DNA of 64,000 bases from Candidatus Pantoea deserta (GCF_003813865.1 NZ_RMVG01000010.1:111724-175723); one strand, 5' to 3'. Counted from the stretch's first letter, positions 37,202 through 46,215 are shown. Made by a program: numbers and translations. Notes: generated by a model not told the origin, from the letters alone.

Positions 37202-38023
37202 ATGAGCACCTTTACAACCAAAGATGGGGTACGCCTTTATTTTAAAGATTATGGCAAAGGACAGCCTGTGCTGTTCAGCCACGGCTGGCCGCTGGATGCC
37301 GATATGTGGGAAAGTCAGCTGGTTCACCTGGCGGAAAATGGCTATCGCGCCATTGCTTTTGACCGTCGTGGGTTTGGTCGCTCTGACCAGCCGTGGGAAG
37401 GTTATGACTACGATACCTTCGCAGATGACATTCACGGGCTGATTGAACATTTAGGCATCAGCGACATCACGCTGGTGGGCTTCTCCATGGGCGGCGGGGA
37501 TGTCTCTCGCTATATCGGTCGCTACGGCACGGCAAAAGTGAAAAGCCTGGTGCTGCTGGGGGCTGTTACCCCCATCTTTGGTCAGACTGCCGATCATCCG
37601 GAAGGGCCAGAAAAAGCGGTTTTTGACGGTATCAAAGCCGGTCTGCGTAAAGATCGGGCGCAGTTCATTAAAGAATTTGCCGCGCCGTTCTATGGGACCA
37701 ACGCGGGACAGAGCGTGTCCGAAGGCGTACTGACGCAGACGTTGAATATCGCGCTGCTCGCCTCGCTGAAAGGGACGCTGGACTGCGTGACGGCCTTCTC
37801 TGAAACCGACTTCCGCGCCGATCTGGCGAAAGTGGATGTGCCGACGCTGATCATTCACGGCAGCAATGACCAGATCGTTCCCTTCGAAGCGACCGGCAAG
37901 CTGGCGCATGAGCTGATTGCGGGGTCAGAACTTAAGGTGTACGAAAACGGTCCGCATGGCTTTGCCGTTACCCATCAGGACCGACTCAATCAGGATCTGC
38001 TGACCTTCTTACAGCAGCATTAA
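37202..38023 (+). CDS. Alpha/beta hydrolase, non-haem chloroperoxidase type
   Basis: This 273-residue cytoplasmic hydrolase closely resembles cofactor-free haloperoxidases and arylesterases. The nucleophile elbow is GFSMGGGDV (Ser near 96), the acid is in HGSNDQIVP (Asp near 221) and the histidine in NGPHGFAVT (near 250). HGWPLDADMW forms the oxyanion region. A GGAGAG lies just before the ATG. A clear terminator follows. It may act as an esterase or perhydrolase; the true substrate is not evident. Confidence 0.9.
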   Translation: MSTFTTKDGVRLYFKDYGKGQPVLFSHGWPLDADMWESQLVHLAENGYRAIAFDRRGFGRSDQPWEGYDYDTFADDIHGLIEHLGISDITLVGFSMGGGDVSRYIGRYGTAKVKSLVLLGAVTPIFGQTADHPEGPEKAVFDGIKAGLRKDRAQFIKEFAAPFYGTNAGQSVSEGVLTQTLNIALLASLKGTLDCVTAFSETDFRADLAKVDVPTLIIHGSNDQIVPFEATGKLAHELIAGSELKVYENGPHGFAVTHQDRLNQDLLTFLQQH

Positions 38024-38050
38024 TGCCTGTTTCTACATAAATAACGTTAA

Positions 38051-38072
38051 AACGCCCTCAGGGCGTTTTTTT
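38051..38072 (+). terminator. Terminator after the chloroperoxidase-like gene
   Basis: AACGCCC-TCA-GGGCGTT is followed by further T residues. Confidence 0.85.
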
Positions 38073-38076
38073 ATTT

Positions 38077-38334
38077 CCGCTTCGCTTAAAAGGCGGTACG
38101 GAATATAAGCGAGCCGCTAATCTATTTCGGAAAAGTGAAATTCTGATCATTTATTGATCACTTTCAATGAGTTAGCAGGTTAAATAGCCTCTCTATCCGC
38201 TTCGCTTTAATGTTTTTTTTACTTAAATTGACGAATAAGTAATTTTCTTAATTTTACGGTAAAAATGATCATTTAATGATCAACCGCTCCGCTTATCTGC
38301 TAAAGGAGTTGCAAAATTGCCGCTTCGCTTAAAA
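38077..38334. repeat. Degenerate tandem repeat of about 120 bp with palindromes
   Basis: CCGCTTCGCTTAAAA occurs at 38077-38091 and 38320-38334, with CCGCTTCGCTTTAA at 38197-38210 and a weaker CCGCTCCGCTT at 38284-38294. The 17-base palindromes TGATCATTTATTGATCA (38144-38160) and TGATCATTTAATGATCA (38266-38282) sit at nearly the same offset (67 and 69) after the boxes. Two diverged units of 120 and 123 bp are thus visible in a gene-free, AT-rich stretch that runs from 38024 to 38622. Function unknown; regulator binding sites or a decayed selfish repeat are both possible. Confidence 0.7.
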
Positions 38335-38622
38335 AGAGGCAATCGTCCAGAATAAAGGTCAAATAGAGTAATTTTGCCGGGTTATATGTGTAAATAGCAG
38401 GGAGATAATGAAGGTTTCCATGCTTTAGTTACCGGCAAACATGATTTCATAAAGTAATTGTCGGCACGTTGATTTGTTTATCGTTCAGTCTGAGTTTTTT
38501 TAATCATGCATAAGCAATACTTGATCCATTATTTTTAAAAGCTACATTTAACCCTGCGCCATCAATGCTGATGAAGCGTAGGCTGTGATATTTTTATTAT
38601 TAATCCTTAAGAGGAACACAGT

Positions 38623-38787
38623 ATGTCTCAATATCGTGGTGGAGCCGGAAACTTTGCGGTGGATCGAGAGCGGGCAGCGGAAGCCGGAAGAAAAGGCGGC
38701 CAGAAGAGCGGCGGCAATTTTAAAAATAACCCTGAACGCGCAATCGAAGCCGGGCGCAAAGGAGGGAAAATCAGCCGTAGAAGCTGA
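38623..38787 (+). CDS. KGG-repeat general stress protein (YciG/con-10 family)
   Basis: This 54-residue protein begins MSQYRGGAGNFAVDRERAAE. It has two copies of the basic EAGRKGG motif, at about residues 20-26 and 42-48, separated by GGNFKNNPERA. Such short hydrophilic proteins are induced in stationary phase and desiccation, and many bacteria carry several. GAGGA lies 7 bases before the ATG. It is isolated between long non-coding regions. The identification rests on the KGG repeats; the biochemical role is unclear. Confidence 0.9.
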   Translation: MSQYRGGAGNFAVDRERAAEAGRKGGQKSGGNFKNNPERAIEAGRKGGKISRRS

Positions 38788-38930
38788 AATTACAGTAACT
38801 TAGACGAGGCAGGAGCGATTATCTGACCGCGAGTAAGCCATCTTTTATTCCTGTTTGTTCTCCTTGCGAAACACCCCTGACAGATAAACATCCCCGACTT
38901 TTTTAAAGCCCAGGGATGAGACTAATTAAG

Positions 38931-38964
38931 CCGGGCATGGGTTTTCCCCCTGTCCGGTTTTTTT
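38931..38964 (+). terminator. Terminator-like hairpin downstream of the KGG gene
   Basis: CCGGGCATGGG pairs imperfectly with CCCCTGTCCGG and is followed by a run of seven T. It lies about 145 bases after the KGG stop. Confidence 0.6.
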
Positions 38965-39611
38965 AATTACTTGTAAATAAAACACCCTGGAAAAAAGGCC
39001 AGAATGGGTTGATGTCGCCATCCCTGAGCCAGACAGGTCTATTTAACGGATGGATAATTTATACAAGAGACTACCAGGTTGTACAAATATTTAAGTGCGA
39101 ATGCCGTCGGCAGAGGAGGTTATTTTATAGAGCAATCTGATGCTAACTATTTGTCAGTAATGGAAAAAATTGCATTTCATATGCCACTTTTTGTAAAAGC
39201 GCGCAGCAAAAAATTTTCTGCGCTTTTTGCGATAACATATTTTTAAGCGACTTTGATTAGACAGAAGGCGGGAGTGGATAACGCGCGCATTTAGCTGCGC
39301 AGTGAAATAGTTTTTGGCAGTAAGGAGCTGTACAAGATAACGCGCCATACCGGCATGCTACGTTGAGTCGAGAAGGTGCAAAAAATTTACAAGTGGCTTT
39401 CAGCCATGCTGGTCAACAGCCTGTATTATCGCGGGCTGCGGGATTAATAATGATTACCAACGTGCTCTCGTCTGAATAAACTATCAGGGAGAAACAGATT
39501 AATTCATTTTTGATATTCAGTTCGGGCGGGGATTAAAAAGAAAGTAGGCGCTTACTAATTTTTAAAAATGTGCGAAAAATGACGCTGGCCACGGCGGGCC
39601 AGCGAAGACGA
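38965..39611. other. AT-rich gene-free stretch
   Basis: No gene can be supported here. A hairpin with A/T flanks at 39195-39228 (GCGCAG/CTGCGC with AAAA and TTTT, one bulge) looks like a bidirectional terminator. Open frames at 39154-39348 (minus) and a GTG frame near 39379-39450 (plus) have no family resemblance. Confidence 0.5.
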
Positions 39612-40565
39612 TCAGCGTTGAGCAGGTTGCCAGGTGGCTGGCGCCTGAGCATCAATAGGCTTCGGTAAGAGCTTCGCCCGGTAAAAAGCGTCCGCGATAG
39701 TCTGCTGCTCGGCCAGGTCGCTTTTCTTCACCGGTTCGACCTGATAACTACGCTGCGCATTAGCCTTTTCAATGGTCGCCACCGGCAGCTTGCCCCACAG
39801 CGGTGAAAGCAGCGCAGCGGCATCGGCAGGATTGGCTTTCAGCCAGGCGGCTTCCTGCTTCAGCGCCTGAAAAACGGTATTCAGCACCTGCGGATGCGCG
39901 CTGGCATAGGGCGTTGAGGCCAGGTAATAGCGCTGATAATTCGCCAGTCCTTTGCCGCTTGTCAGCACGCGGGCGTGCTGCTCGACCTGCGCGCTGGTTA
40001 CATAAGGCTCCCAGGTGACCCAGGCCGCTACGCTACCGTTCTCCAGCGCTGCTCGACCATCGGCAGGCGTCAGCCAGGCCGGAGAAATATCGCTGAAGGC
40101 GAGTCCCGCCTTGTTGAGCGCGGCGATCAGCAGATAATGGCTGCCTGCGGCTTTAGTCACCGCGATTTTTTTGCCTTTGAGATCCTGAAGCGTTTTTATC
40201 GACGAGTCGGCGGGAACCAGAATCGCCTGTGCGTCTGGCGACGGGGTTTCGCGGGCGTAGTAGGTCAGACTGGCACCGGCGGCCTGCGCAAACAGCGGCA
40301 CGGTATCGGCGACGTCGGCAGAGAGATCGACATTGTTAAGGTTGAGCGCCTCCAGCAGCGGCAGGCCGCTGGAAAATTCGTGCCAGCTAACGGTTACGCC
40401 CTGCGCTGCAAGCGCCTTTTCCAGATCGCCACGCTGTTTAATAAGCGTGAGCAGCGTAGAGGATTTCTGGTAGCCGATGCGAAGCGTCTCTTCTGCCTGC
40501 GCAGAAAAAGCGAAAAGGGCGGTGAAACACAGCGCGCCGCCCAGGAAGAAACGAACAGGTTTCAT
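39612..40565 (-). CDS. Aliphatic-sulfonate ABC transporter binding protein (SsuA-like)
   Basis: This 317-residue periplasmic binding protein has a signal peptide (MKPVRFFLGGALCFTALFAF, cleavage after AQA before EE). The SsuA/TauA fold follows: LRIGYQKSSTLLTLIKQRGDLE, DTVPLFAQAAG, LKGKKIAVTKAAGSHYLL and AAWVTWEPY. It would deliver sulfonates or a related anion to an ABC permease. No permease or ATPase gene is adjacent, so it is an orphan in this window. The gene is monocistronic. Confidence 0.88.
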   Translation of the reverse strand: MKPVRFFLGGALCFTALFAFSAQAEETLRIGYQKSSTLLTLIKQRGDLEKALAAQGVTVSWHEFSSGLPLLEALNLNNVDLSADVADTVPLFAQAAGASLTYYARETPSPDAQAILVPADSSIKTLQDLKGKKIAVTKAAGSHYLLIAALNKAGLAFSDISPAWLTPADGRAALENGSVAAWVTWEPYVTSAQVEQHARVLTSGKGLANYQRYYLASTPYASAHPQVLNTVFQALKQEAAWLKANPADAAALLSPLWGKLPVATIEKANAQRSYQVEPVKKSDLAEQQTIADAFYRAKLLPKPIDAQAPATWQPAQR

Positions 40566-40668
40566 AAGCGTTCCCGGTTAAGGTTTATCATCTGGGTAAT
40601 GATAAAAGCGCGTCAGGAACGCGCTAAACGCCTTTTTTGCATAAGCTATGCGGCAGGGTGGGAAAGGA

Positions 40669-42327
40669 TTAATTCACCAGCAGATGGCCATACATCGCCA
40701 TCAGACGACGCGTTACGCCATTGGTCCAGCCGAAACCATCCTGTAAGGGATATTCGCCGCCGCCGCCAGGACGCGCGCGCTCGCCGCTGATGTCATATTT
40801 TTCCACCAGCTTATGGTGCAGCTGATAGAAGTTGTTCACCGTCGTCAGCCAGTTAACCGCGATTTCCGTCGCCAGCGTCTCTTCGCCGTACTGATTCAGT
40901 CCGACCACCGCCATCCACTGAAGCGGCGCCCAGCCGTTGGGTTTGTCCCACTGTTCGCCGCTTTCCACCATCGAGGTCACCAGCCCACCGTTGGTCAGCA
41001 GCAGCTGGCGCAGCGCGATAGCCTGCAAATGCGCCTGTTTTGGCGTCGCCAGGCCGACAAACAGCGGCACTACGGCTGCGGCAGTGAACGCGCCGAAACG
41101 TTCGCGTCGCCAGTCATAGTCGCGATAGACGCCTGCGGTGCTGTCCCACAGATAGCGGTTAATGGCGCGCTTGCGCGCTTCCGCCTTTTTCTGCCACGCC
41201 AGCGCGGTCAGCTCTTCTCCCTTCGCATGGGAAAGCGTCGCGATCATCAGCTCCAGTTTATAGAGGAAGGCGTTGAGATCGATCGGGATAAACTGCGTAG
41301 TGCGAATGCTCGCCAGACGTTTCGGATCGCGCAGCCAGCGGGAGGAGTAGTCCCAGCCGGACGCCGCGCCCGCGCGCAGATCGCGATAGACCTCGCTTGC
41401 CGGACGGCTTGAGTGGCTTGCCGTTTCGACATCCTCAATCCAGGACTCATCGCGCGGCGTATCGCGGTCATCCCAGTAGCGGTTAAGCAGCGAGCCGTCA
41501 GCCATTCGCACCACGTGGCGATAGGCCTGGCGCGGCATCAGCGCGCCCGCGCCATCCATCCAGAACTGATACTCTTTCATCAGCTGGTCGAGATAGCGTT
41601 TTGCCCCGCGCACGCCGTCTTCCTCGAACAGCTCCACCATCAGCGCAAAAACCGGCGGCTGTGAGCGGCTCAGATAATAGGTACGGTTGCCGTTGGGAAT
41701 ATGTCCGTAGTTGTCGATCAGCCAGGCAAAGTTGTCCGCCATATGACGCAGCAGGTCATCGCGTCCGCTCTCCGCCAGACCAAGCATCGTAAAGTAGGAG
41801 TCCCAGTAATAGGTCTCGCCAAAGCGGCCGCCGGGCACCACATAGGGTTTCGGCAGCGGCAGCAGCGATGAATGCGGCAAATGCTGCTGCGGCATTTTAG
41901 TTAATACCGGCCATAGCGCATCAATATGCTCGTTAAGGGTTTTATCCGGGTTCGAGACATAAAAACTTTCGTTTATCGCCGGTAAATAAAAATGGTCGGC
42001 CACGAAGCGCGCCAAATCAAAATCGCGGCTGCGTTTCTGGCGACGATAACGCATTAATACATCCAGCGGATCGTATTTGGGCGAGCAGTCCGGGAAGGTT
42101 TTACTGTCTTCAAAGATGCGCGACATCTGCACATGCTCGAACAGCTCCATGTAGCGATCGGCAGGCGTGAGCGCGTCCGGCGCCGGTAAGCCTTCGATCA
42201 GCTCCGGTTCCGGCTCGGAATCCTGCATACGGTCAAGCTTTAGCTCGTGGGGATCGTATTGATACTCAACTTCCGCCCCATTGCGAACCTCATCGAATGC
42301 GTTGAGTTGCTGGCGATAAGTATTAAT
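40669..42327 (-). CDS. treF: Cytoplasmic trehalase (GH37), probable AUU start
   Basis: TreF hydrolyses trehalose to two glucose in the cytoplasm. The protein matches E. coli TreF closely, including trehalase signatures [15 protein letters not shown] and [12 protein letters not shown], the catalytic aspartate in [10 protein letters not shown] and the glutamate in GGGGEYPLQ. There is no ATG at the expected place. The open frame can begin at a GTG (42357), but a TATAAT only about 10 bases upstream would leave almost no leader. By contrast AGGAGG (42338-42333) stands 5 bases before an ATT at 42327. Starting there, the segment before the YxxDP motif is exactly as long as in E. coli TreF. I therefore favour ATT; with GTG the protein is 562 residues instead of 552. 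Confidence 0.85.
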   Translation of the reverse strand: MNTYRQQLNAFDEVRNGAEVEYQYDPHELKLDRMQDSEPEPELIEGLPAPDALTPADRYMELFEHVQMSRIFEDSKTFPDCSPKYDPLDVLMRYRRQKRSRDFDLARFVADHFYLPAINESFYVSNPDKTLNEHIDALWPVLTKMPQQHLPHSSLLPLPKPYVVPGGRFGETYYWDSYFTMLGLAESGRDDLLRHMADNFAWLIDNYGHIPNGNRTYYLSRSQPPVFALMVELFEEDGVRGAKRYLDQLMKEYQFWMDGAGALMPRQAYRHVVRMADGSLLNRYWDDRDTPRDESWIEDVETASHSSRPASEVYRDLRAGAASGWDYSSRWLRDPKRLASIRTTQFIPIDLNAFLYKLELMIATLSHAKGEELTALAWQKKAEARKRAINRYLWDSTAGVYRDYDWRRERFGAFTAAAVVPLFVGLATPKQAHLQAIALRQLLLTNGGLVTSMVESGEQWDKPNGWAPLQWMAVVGLNQYGEETLATEIAVNWLTTVNNFYQLHHKLVEKYDISGERARPGGGGEYPLQDGFGWTNGVTRRLMAMYGHLLVN

Positions 42328-42366
42328 AGCGGCCTCCTGGAGTCTGAGGGGTTTCACAAAAGAAAA

Positions 42367-42394
42367 ATTATAGACTTATGGCTGGCTCAAACAA
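42367..42394 (-). promoter_or_regulatory. treF promoter
   Basis: On the minus strand TTGTTT (42394-42389) and TATAAT (42372-42367) are 16 bases apart. The predicted start at about 42360 lies 3 bases before the GTG and about 33 before the ATT candidate of treF. Confidence 0.55.
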
Positions 42395-42632
42395 CAATGC
42401 AGAATATCTATGAACGTAATAAAAATTGTCTATCAATGGGATATTTAGCGGAATTGCTCAGGTAATCAAGCAAATAACGCGCTGCGTTTACAACATCTAT
42501 TTAGGAGTAATCTTTGTAGAACAAAAATAAACAGCGAGATATTGAAAAAAAGCGGCAAAAATTGACAAAAAATCACCTTGCCGCTGCGCTGCGCAATGAT
42601 CAATTTGTGGCATTTTTGCACAGTTAGCGAAA

Positions 42633-42652
42633 GCGCCCTCAAAAGAGGGCGC
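42633..42652 (-). terminator. Terminator of the OYE gene
   Basis: GCGCCCTC/GAGGGCGC is an 8-base perfect stem with a 4-base loop. Read on the minus strand it is followed by TTT. It lies 72 bases past the stop of the old yellow enzyme gene. The rest of 42358-42724 holds only the treF promoter. Confidence 0.6.
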
Positions 42653-42724
42653 AGAGAGTGGCCGCAAACTCATCGCGGCTGCCGCTCTGGCGAGCGGTCT
42701 GTAGGAGCAATTTACCCCCCTCGC

Positions 42725-43825
42725 TTACTCGCTTACGCGATAGCGCTCCAGCCAGTGCGCGTAGGGCGCAGGCAGCACCCAGGACGGCTGAGGCTTATCG
42801 AGTTCCAGCGCCGCCTGATAAGGCCAGTGCGGATTTTTCAGATGGGCGCGACCGACCATAACCAGATCAAGCTGACCCTTTTCCACCGTACCGTTAGCCA
42901 CCAGCGGCGCATCGATGCCCCATGCGGAGGCGACGGCAATATCCGCCTCACGGCGAACGCGCTCGGCGATCGGCGCAAGGAAGGCAGGCGTGCCCCACGG
43001 AATAGCCGCGTCTGGCGTTGAAAAGCCGATGCTGACGCTCAGCAGATCCAGACCGTTGGCGCGCCAGTAGCGCGTCAGATCGATGGCTTCCGCCAGCGTC
43101 TCTTCGTCGCGGCCGTCATACTCCAGCACGCCGAAACGCGCGGTCAGCGGCAGGTTTTCCGGCCAGACTTCACGCACGGCATCAAAGGTTTCGCGCAGGA
43201 AGCGGCTGCGGCCAGCGGCGTCGCCGCCGTACTCATCGGTGCGCTGGTTGGCATGCACAGAGAAAAAGCTCTGCGCCAGATAGCCGTGGGCGAAGTGCAG
43301 CTCCAGCCACTGGTAGCCGGCGTCGCGCGCGCGGATGGCCGCCTGCACGAAGTCATTGCGTACCCGCGCAATATCTTCGGCCGTCATGGCGCGCGGCACC
43401 TGCGGCAGGTTATTGCCAAAGGCTACTGCGGAAGGGGAAATCGTCTCCCAGCCGCGTCCGTCGTCCGCAGCGATGTGATCGTCGCCTTCCCAGGGTTTAT
43501 TGGCGCTGGCTTTACGACCGGCGTGACCAATCTGGATTCCCGGCACGGCGCCTGCCGCTTTGATCGTCTGGGCGATCTGCGCCAGACCCTGCGCCTGCGC
43601 GTCGTTCCACAGACCCAGACAGCCCGGCGTGATGCGGCCTTCCGGCGAAACTGCGGTCGCTTCGACAATCACCAGACTGGCGCCGCCGCGCGCCAGCGCC
43701 GCGTAGTGCACCTGGTGCCACTCATTGACCAGGCCTTGTTCGGCGCTGTACTGACACATCGGCGGCACCGCGATACGGTTGCGCAGCGTAACGTCTTTCA
43801 GACGAAATTCAGAAAACAGAGACAT
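42725..43825 (-). CDS. Old yellow enzyme family NADH:flavin oxidoreductase (YqjM/XenA-like)
   Basis: This 366-residue FMN enzyme reduces activated C=C bonds with NAD(P)H. PPMCQYSA near residue 22-29 has the Cys of the YqjM/XenA subclass. IQIGHAGRKA contains the His pair region, LHFAHGYLAQSFFS the substrate motif and YGG the FMN site. It is a TIM barrel throughout and cytoplasmic. It is on the same strand as qorB but separated by 138 bases with a large inverted repeat. It may respond to the same electrophile stress as qorB, but this is inference. Confidence 0.93.
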   Translation of the reverse strand: MSLFSEFRLKDVTLRNRIAVPPMCQYSAEQGLVNEWHQVHYAALARGGASLVIVEATAVSPEGRITPGCLGLWNDAQAQGLAQIAQTIKAAGAVPGIQIGHAGRKASANKPWEGDDHIAADDGRGWETISPSAVAFGNNLPQVPRAMTAEDIARVRNDFVQAAIRARDAGYQWLELHFAHGYLAQSFFSVHANQRTDEYGGDAAGRSRFLRETFDAVREVWPENLPLTARFGVLEYDGRDEETLAEAIDLTRYWRANGLDLLSVSIGFSTPDAAIPWGTPAFLAPIAERVRREADIAVASAWGIDAPLVANGTVEKGQLDLVMVGRAHLKNPHWPYQAALELDKPQPSWVLPAPYAHWLERYRVSE

Positions 43826-43854
43826 AGCACCCTCATGCTCAGGTTAGATTACGT

Positions 43855-43894
43855 CGCCGGAAGCTGAACTGGCGGTCAGTATCAGCTTCCGGCG
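43855..43894. repeat. 13-base inverted repeat between qorB and the OYE gene
   Basis: CGCCGGAAGCTGA (43855-43867) is repeated in inverse as TCAGCTTCCGGCG (43882-43894), a perfect 13-base stem with a 14-base loop. It could end the qorB transcript or bind a regulator of the OYE gene. No T-tract follows. Confidence 0.6.
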
Positions 43895-43963
43895 CGCTTC
43901 GCCGGGCAATGTATCCTGAGGAGTGAGCGCAAGCCTACGCTCGCTGTGCTGTGTCGCGCAGGC

Positions 43964-44824
43964 TTATTTTGCCAGCGTCGCCTTGATGACCTCCTGATAA
44001 GGCGTAGTGGCGCGTCCCGTCAGCCTGCTCAGGCTGTGGGAGTCATCAAACAGGCCGCCCTGGGATGCGCCCTTGTCCGAGTCCGCCAGCATCTCGGCCA
44101 GACCGTCCGGCAGACCGGCGCCTTTCAGCGCGGCGGCAAATTCAGCTTCAGCAAGGTTAACGTACTCCACCTGCTCGCCGGACTGGCGCGCAATTTCTGC
44201 GGCAAATTCAGCCAGCGTGTAGCTGTCATCGCCTGCCAGCTCATAAATCTTGCCCGCCTGATCGTCACGGCTGATCACTTCTGCCGCCGCTTCGGCATAG
44301 TCCCGACGCGCGGCGGAAGCGATACGCCCTTCGCCTGCGGCGCCGATAAAGGCGTGATGCGTCAGGGCAGGCGCAATGCTGGCCGCGTAGTTCTCGGTGT
44401 ACCAGCCGTTACGCAGCAGCGCATAGGGGATGCCTGACGCCTCCAGCTGCGCCTCGGTGGCGCGATGCTCTACGCCAAGGCCGAGCGGAGAGCTGTCGGC
44501 GTGCAGCAGGCTGGTATAGGCAATAAACCTCACCCCCGCTGATTTGGCCGCATTAATGACCGCCTGATGCTGGGCTTCACGCTGGCCGACTTCGCTGCCG
44601 GAAATCAGCAGTAGCTTTTCAACGCCGCCAAAGGCTGAGAGCAGCGTATCCGGCTGGCTGTAGTCCGCTTTGCGCACCGTGATGCCTTTCGCGGCCAGAT
44701 CGGCGGCTTTTTCCGGAGATCGAACGGCGGCGATAATCCGTTCTGCCGGAACTTTTTTCAGTAAAGCTTCAATCACCAGACGGCCCAGCTGGCCCGTCGC
44801 GCCTGTTACTGCAATCATTTTCAT
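43964..44824 (-). CDS. qorB: NAD(P)H:quinone oxidoreductase QorB (NmrA-like SDR)
   Basis: QorB is a 286-residue atypical short-chain dehydrogenase that reduces quinones with NADPH. The nucleotide-binding motif GATGQLGRLV is at residues 8-17. EKLLLISGSEVGQR, AYTSLLHADSSPLGL, LLRNGWYTENY and MLADSDKGASQGGLFDDS match E. coli QorB closely. It is divergent from the HxlR gene at 44923, with an operator-like palindrome between, as in the E. coli qorB-qorR pair. Confidence 0.94.
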   Translation of the reverse strand: MKMIAVTGATGQLGRLVIEALLKKVPAERIIAAVRSPEKAADLAAKGITVRKADYSQPDTLLSAFGGVEKLLLISGSEVGQREAQHQAVINAAKSAGVRFIAYTSLLHADSSPLGLGVEHRATEAQLEASGIPYALLRNGWYTENYAASIAPALTHHAFIGAAGEGRIASAARRDYAEAAAEVISRDDQAGKIYELAGDDSYTLAEFAAEIARQSGEQVEYVNLAEAEFAAALKGAGLPDGLAEMLADSDKGASQGGLFDDSHSLSRLTGRATTPYQEVIKATLAK

Positions 44825-44880
44825 TCTCCTTTTGTGGTTAACCTTGTTGAAAGCCAGACTACGGGATAAGCTAACTTTTA

Positions 44881-44892
44881 GTAAGTACTTAC
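44881..44892. promoter_or_regulatory. Operator palindrome between qorB and its HxlR regulator
   Basis: GTAAGTACTTAC is a perfect 12-base palindrome in the 98-base divergent region. Outer arms CTAAC and GTTAG extend the symmetry to about 33 bases. HxlR-family proteins bind such dyads. Confidence 0.6.
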
Positions 44893-44922
44893 AGCTTTGT
44901 TAGTTTGGGAAAAAAGAGATAA

Positions 44923-45294
44923 ATGTCTGAAAAGATAAGTGAAAAATTCAGGCGCGGCGAACTGCTTAATGTTAACTGCCCGTCGCGGGAGATATTAAAA
45001 CGCGTCACCAGCCGCTGGAGCGTGCTGATCTTTCTGGCGTTGCGCAATCACACCCTGCGCTTCAGCGAGCTGCGCCGCGCCGTAGGCGGCGTCAGCGAAC
45101 GCATGCTGGCCCAGACGCTGCGCCATATGGAAGAAGATGGCTTTGTCGAGCGCATCGCCTGGAACGTCGTCCCCCCGCACGTCGAGTACCGTCTGACTCC
45201 GCTGGGCCGCGAAGTGGAAGGGCAGGTGGTCGGGCTGGCGGACTGGCTGGAACTCAACGTTAACCGTATTCTGGCGCAGCGTGAAAAAGCCTGA
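44923..45294 (+). CDS. qorR: HxlR-family regulator QorR (YtfH)
   Basis: This 123-residue winged-helix regulator has CPSREILKRVTSRWSVLIFL with the redox-sensing cysteine at about residue 19. RFSELRRAVGGVSERMLAQTL and VPPHVEYRLTPLG follow, all close to E. coli YtfH (QorR). It is divergent from qorB and is its likely repressor, responding to diamide or quinone-type electrophiles through the cysteine. The link rests on family knowledge and position. Confidence 0.93.
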   Translation: MSEKISEKFRRGELLNVNCPSREILKRVTSRWSVLIFLALRNHTLRFSELRRAVGGVSERMLAQTLRHMEEDGFVERIAWNVVPPHVEYRLTPLGREVEGQVVGLADWLELNVNRILAQREKA

Positions 45295-45296
45295 CA

Positions 45297-45320
45297 GCGC
45301 GCCGTCGGCAGAAGGCGCGC
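45297..45320. terminator. GC-rich hairpin between convergent qorR and YghX-like genes
   Basis: A 7-base stem GCGCGCC/GGCGCGC with a 10-base loop, without a T-tract. Confidence 0.35.
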
Positions 45321-45327
45321 ACGAGGC

Positions 45328-46215
45328 TCAGGAAAGGTAGCGCTTAAACCACTCCAGCGTCCGTCCCCAGGCGAGTTCAGCCGCCGCGCGGTCGTAGCGC
45401 GGCGTGGAGTCGTTGTGAAAACCGTGATTCACCCCAGGGTAAATCCAGGCCTGATACACCTTTTGCTGCTCTTTCAGCGCTGCCTCAAAAGCGGGCCAGC
45501 CGGCGTTAATGTTGGTATCCAGCTCCGCATAGTGCAGCAGCAGAGGAGCCTTAATGCGCGCCACATCTTCTGCTTTGGGCTGACGCCCGTAAAAGGGCAC
45601 TGCGCAGGCCAGTTCCGGGAAGGCCACTGCTGCGGCGTTTGAGACGCCGCCGCCGTAGCAGAAGCCGGTGATGCCGACTTTGCCGCTGCTCTCTGGATGC
45701 GTCTTCAGGAAATCAACCGCCGCGAAAAAGTCGTTCATTAGCCTGACGGGATCGACTTTCGCCTGCATCGCGCGACCTTCGTCGTCATTGCCGGGATAGC
45801 CGCCCAGCGAACTCAGCCCGTCCGGCGCCAGCGCGATATAGCCCGCTTTCGCCACGCGGCGCGCTACATCTTCGATATAGGGATTGAGACCGCGATTCTC
45901 ATGCACCACCACCACGGCAGAAGTTTTACCCTGCATTTGGGTCGGACGCACCAGATAGCCGCGCACCTCGCCGTGCCCCTGTGGGGAAGGGTAGTGAATA
46001 TATTCCGGTTTAATGGCGGGATCGGTAAATTCGACCTGCTGCGCGAGCGCGTAGTCGGGACTCATCAGGCTGAGCAGCGTTGCGCCGGTCATACCGCCAA
46101 TCGCCAGCTTACCGGCCATCGAGATAAATTCCCGCTTACTGATCCTGCCGTGCGCGTAATAGTCATAGAGTTCGAGCAGCTCCTGGGGAAAATCGTGTGC
46201 CGTCAGACGTGCCAT
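45328..46215 (-). CDS. yghX: Dienelactone hydrolase family protein (YghX-like)
   Basis: This 295-residue alpha/beta hydrolase has the cysteine nucleophile elbow GFCYGGGVS (about residue 190), aspartate in YAELDTN and histidine in NHGFHND. It matches E. coli YghX in length and in the N-terminal stretch HGRISKREFISMAGKLAIGG. That stretch looks like a degenerate twin-arginine or membrane-associating segment about 25 residues in. The physiological substrate is unknown. It is monocistronic. Confidence 0.88.
   Translation of the reverse strand: MARLTAHDFPQELLELYDYYAHGRISKREFISMAGKLAIGGMTGATLLSLMSPDYALAQQVEFTDPAIKPEYIHYPSPQGHGEVRGYLVRPTQMQGKTSAVVVVHENRGLNPYIEDVARRVAKAGYIALAPDGLSSLGGYPGNDDEGRAMQAKVDPVRLMNDFFAAVDFLKTHPESSGKVGITGFCYGGGVSNAAAVAFPELACAVPFYGRQPKAEDVARIKAPLLLHYAELDTNINAGWPAFEAALKEQQKVYQAWIYPGVNHGFHNDSTPRYDRAAAELAWGRTLEWFKRYLS

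Noticed and set aside
39154..39348. 64-codon minus-strand frame and a GTG frame near 39379 on the plus strand
   Set aside because: No ribosome binding site or family resemblance; composition looks non-coding.
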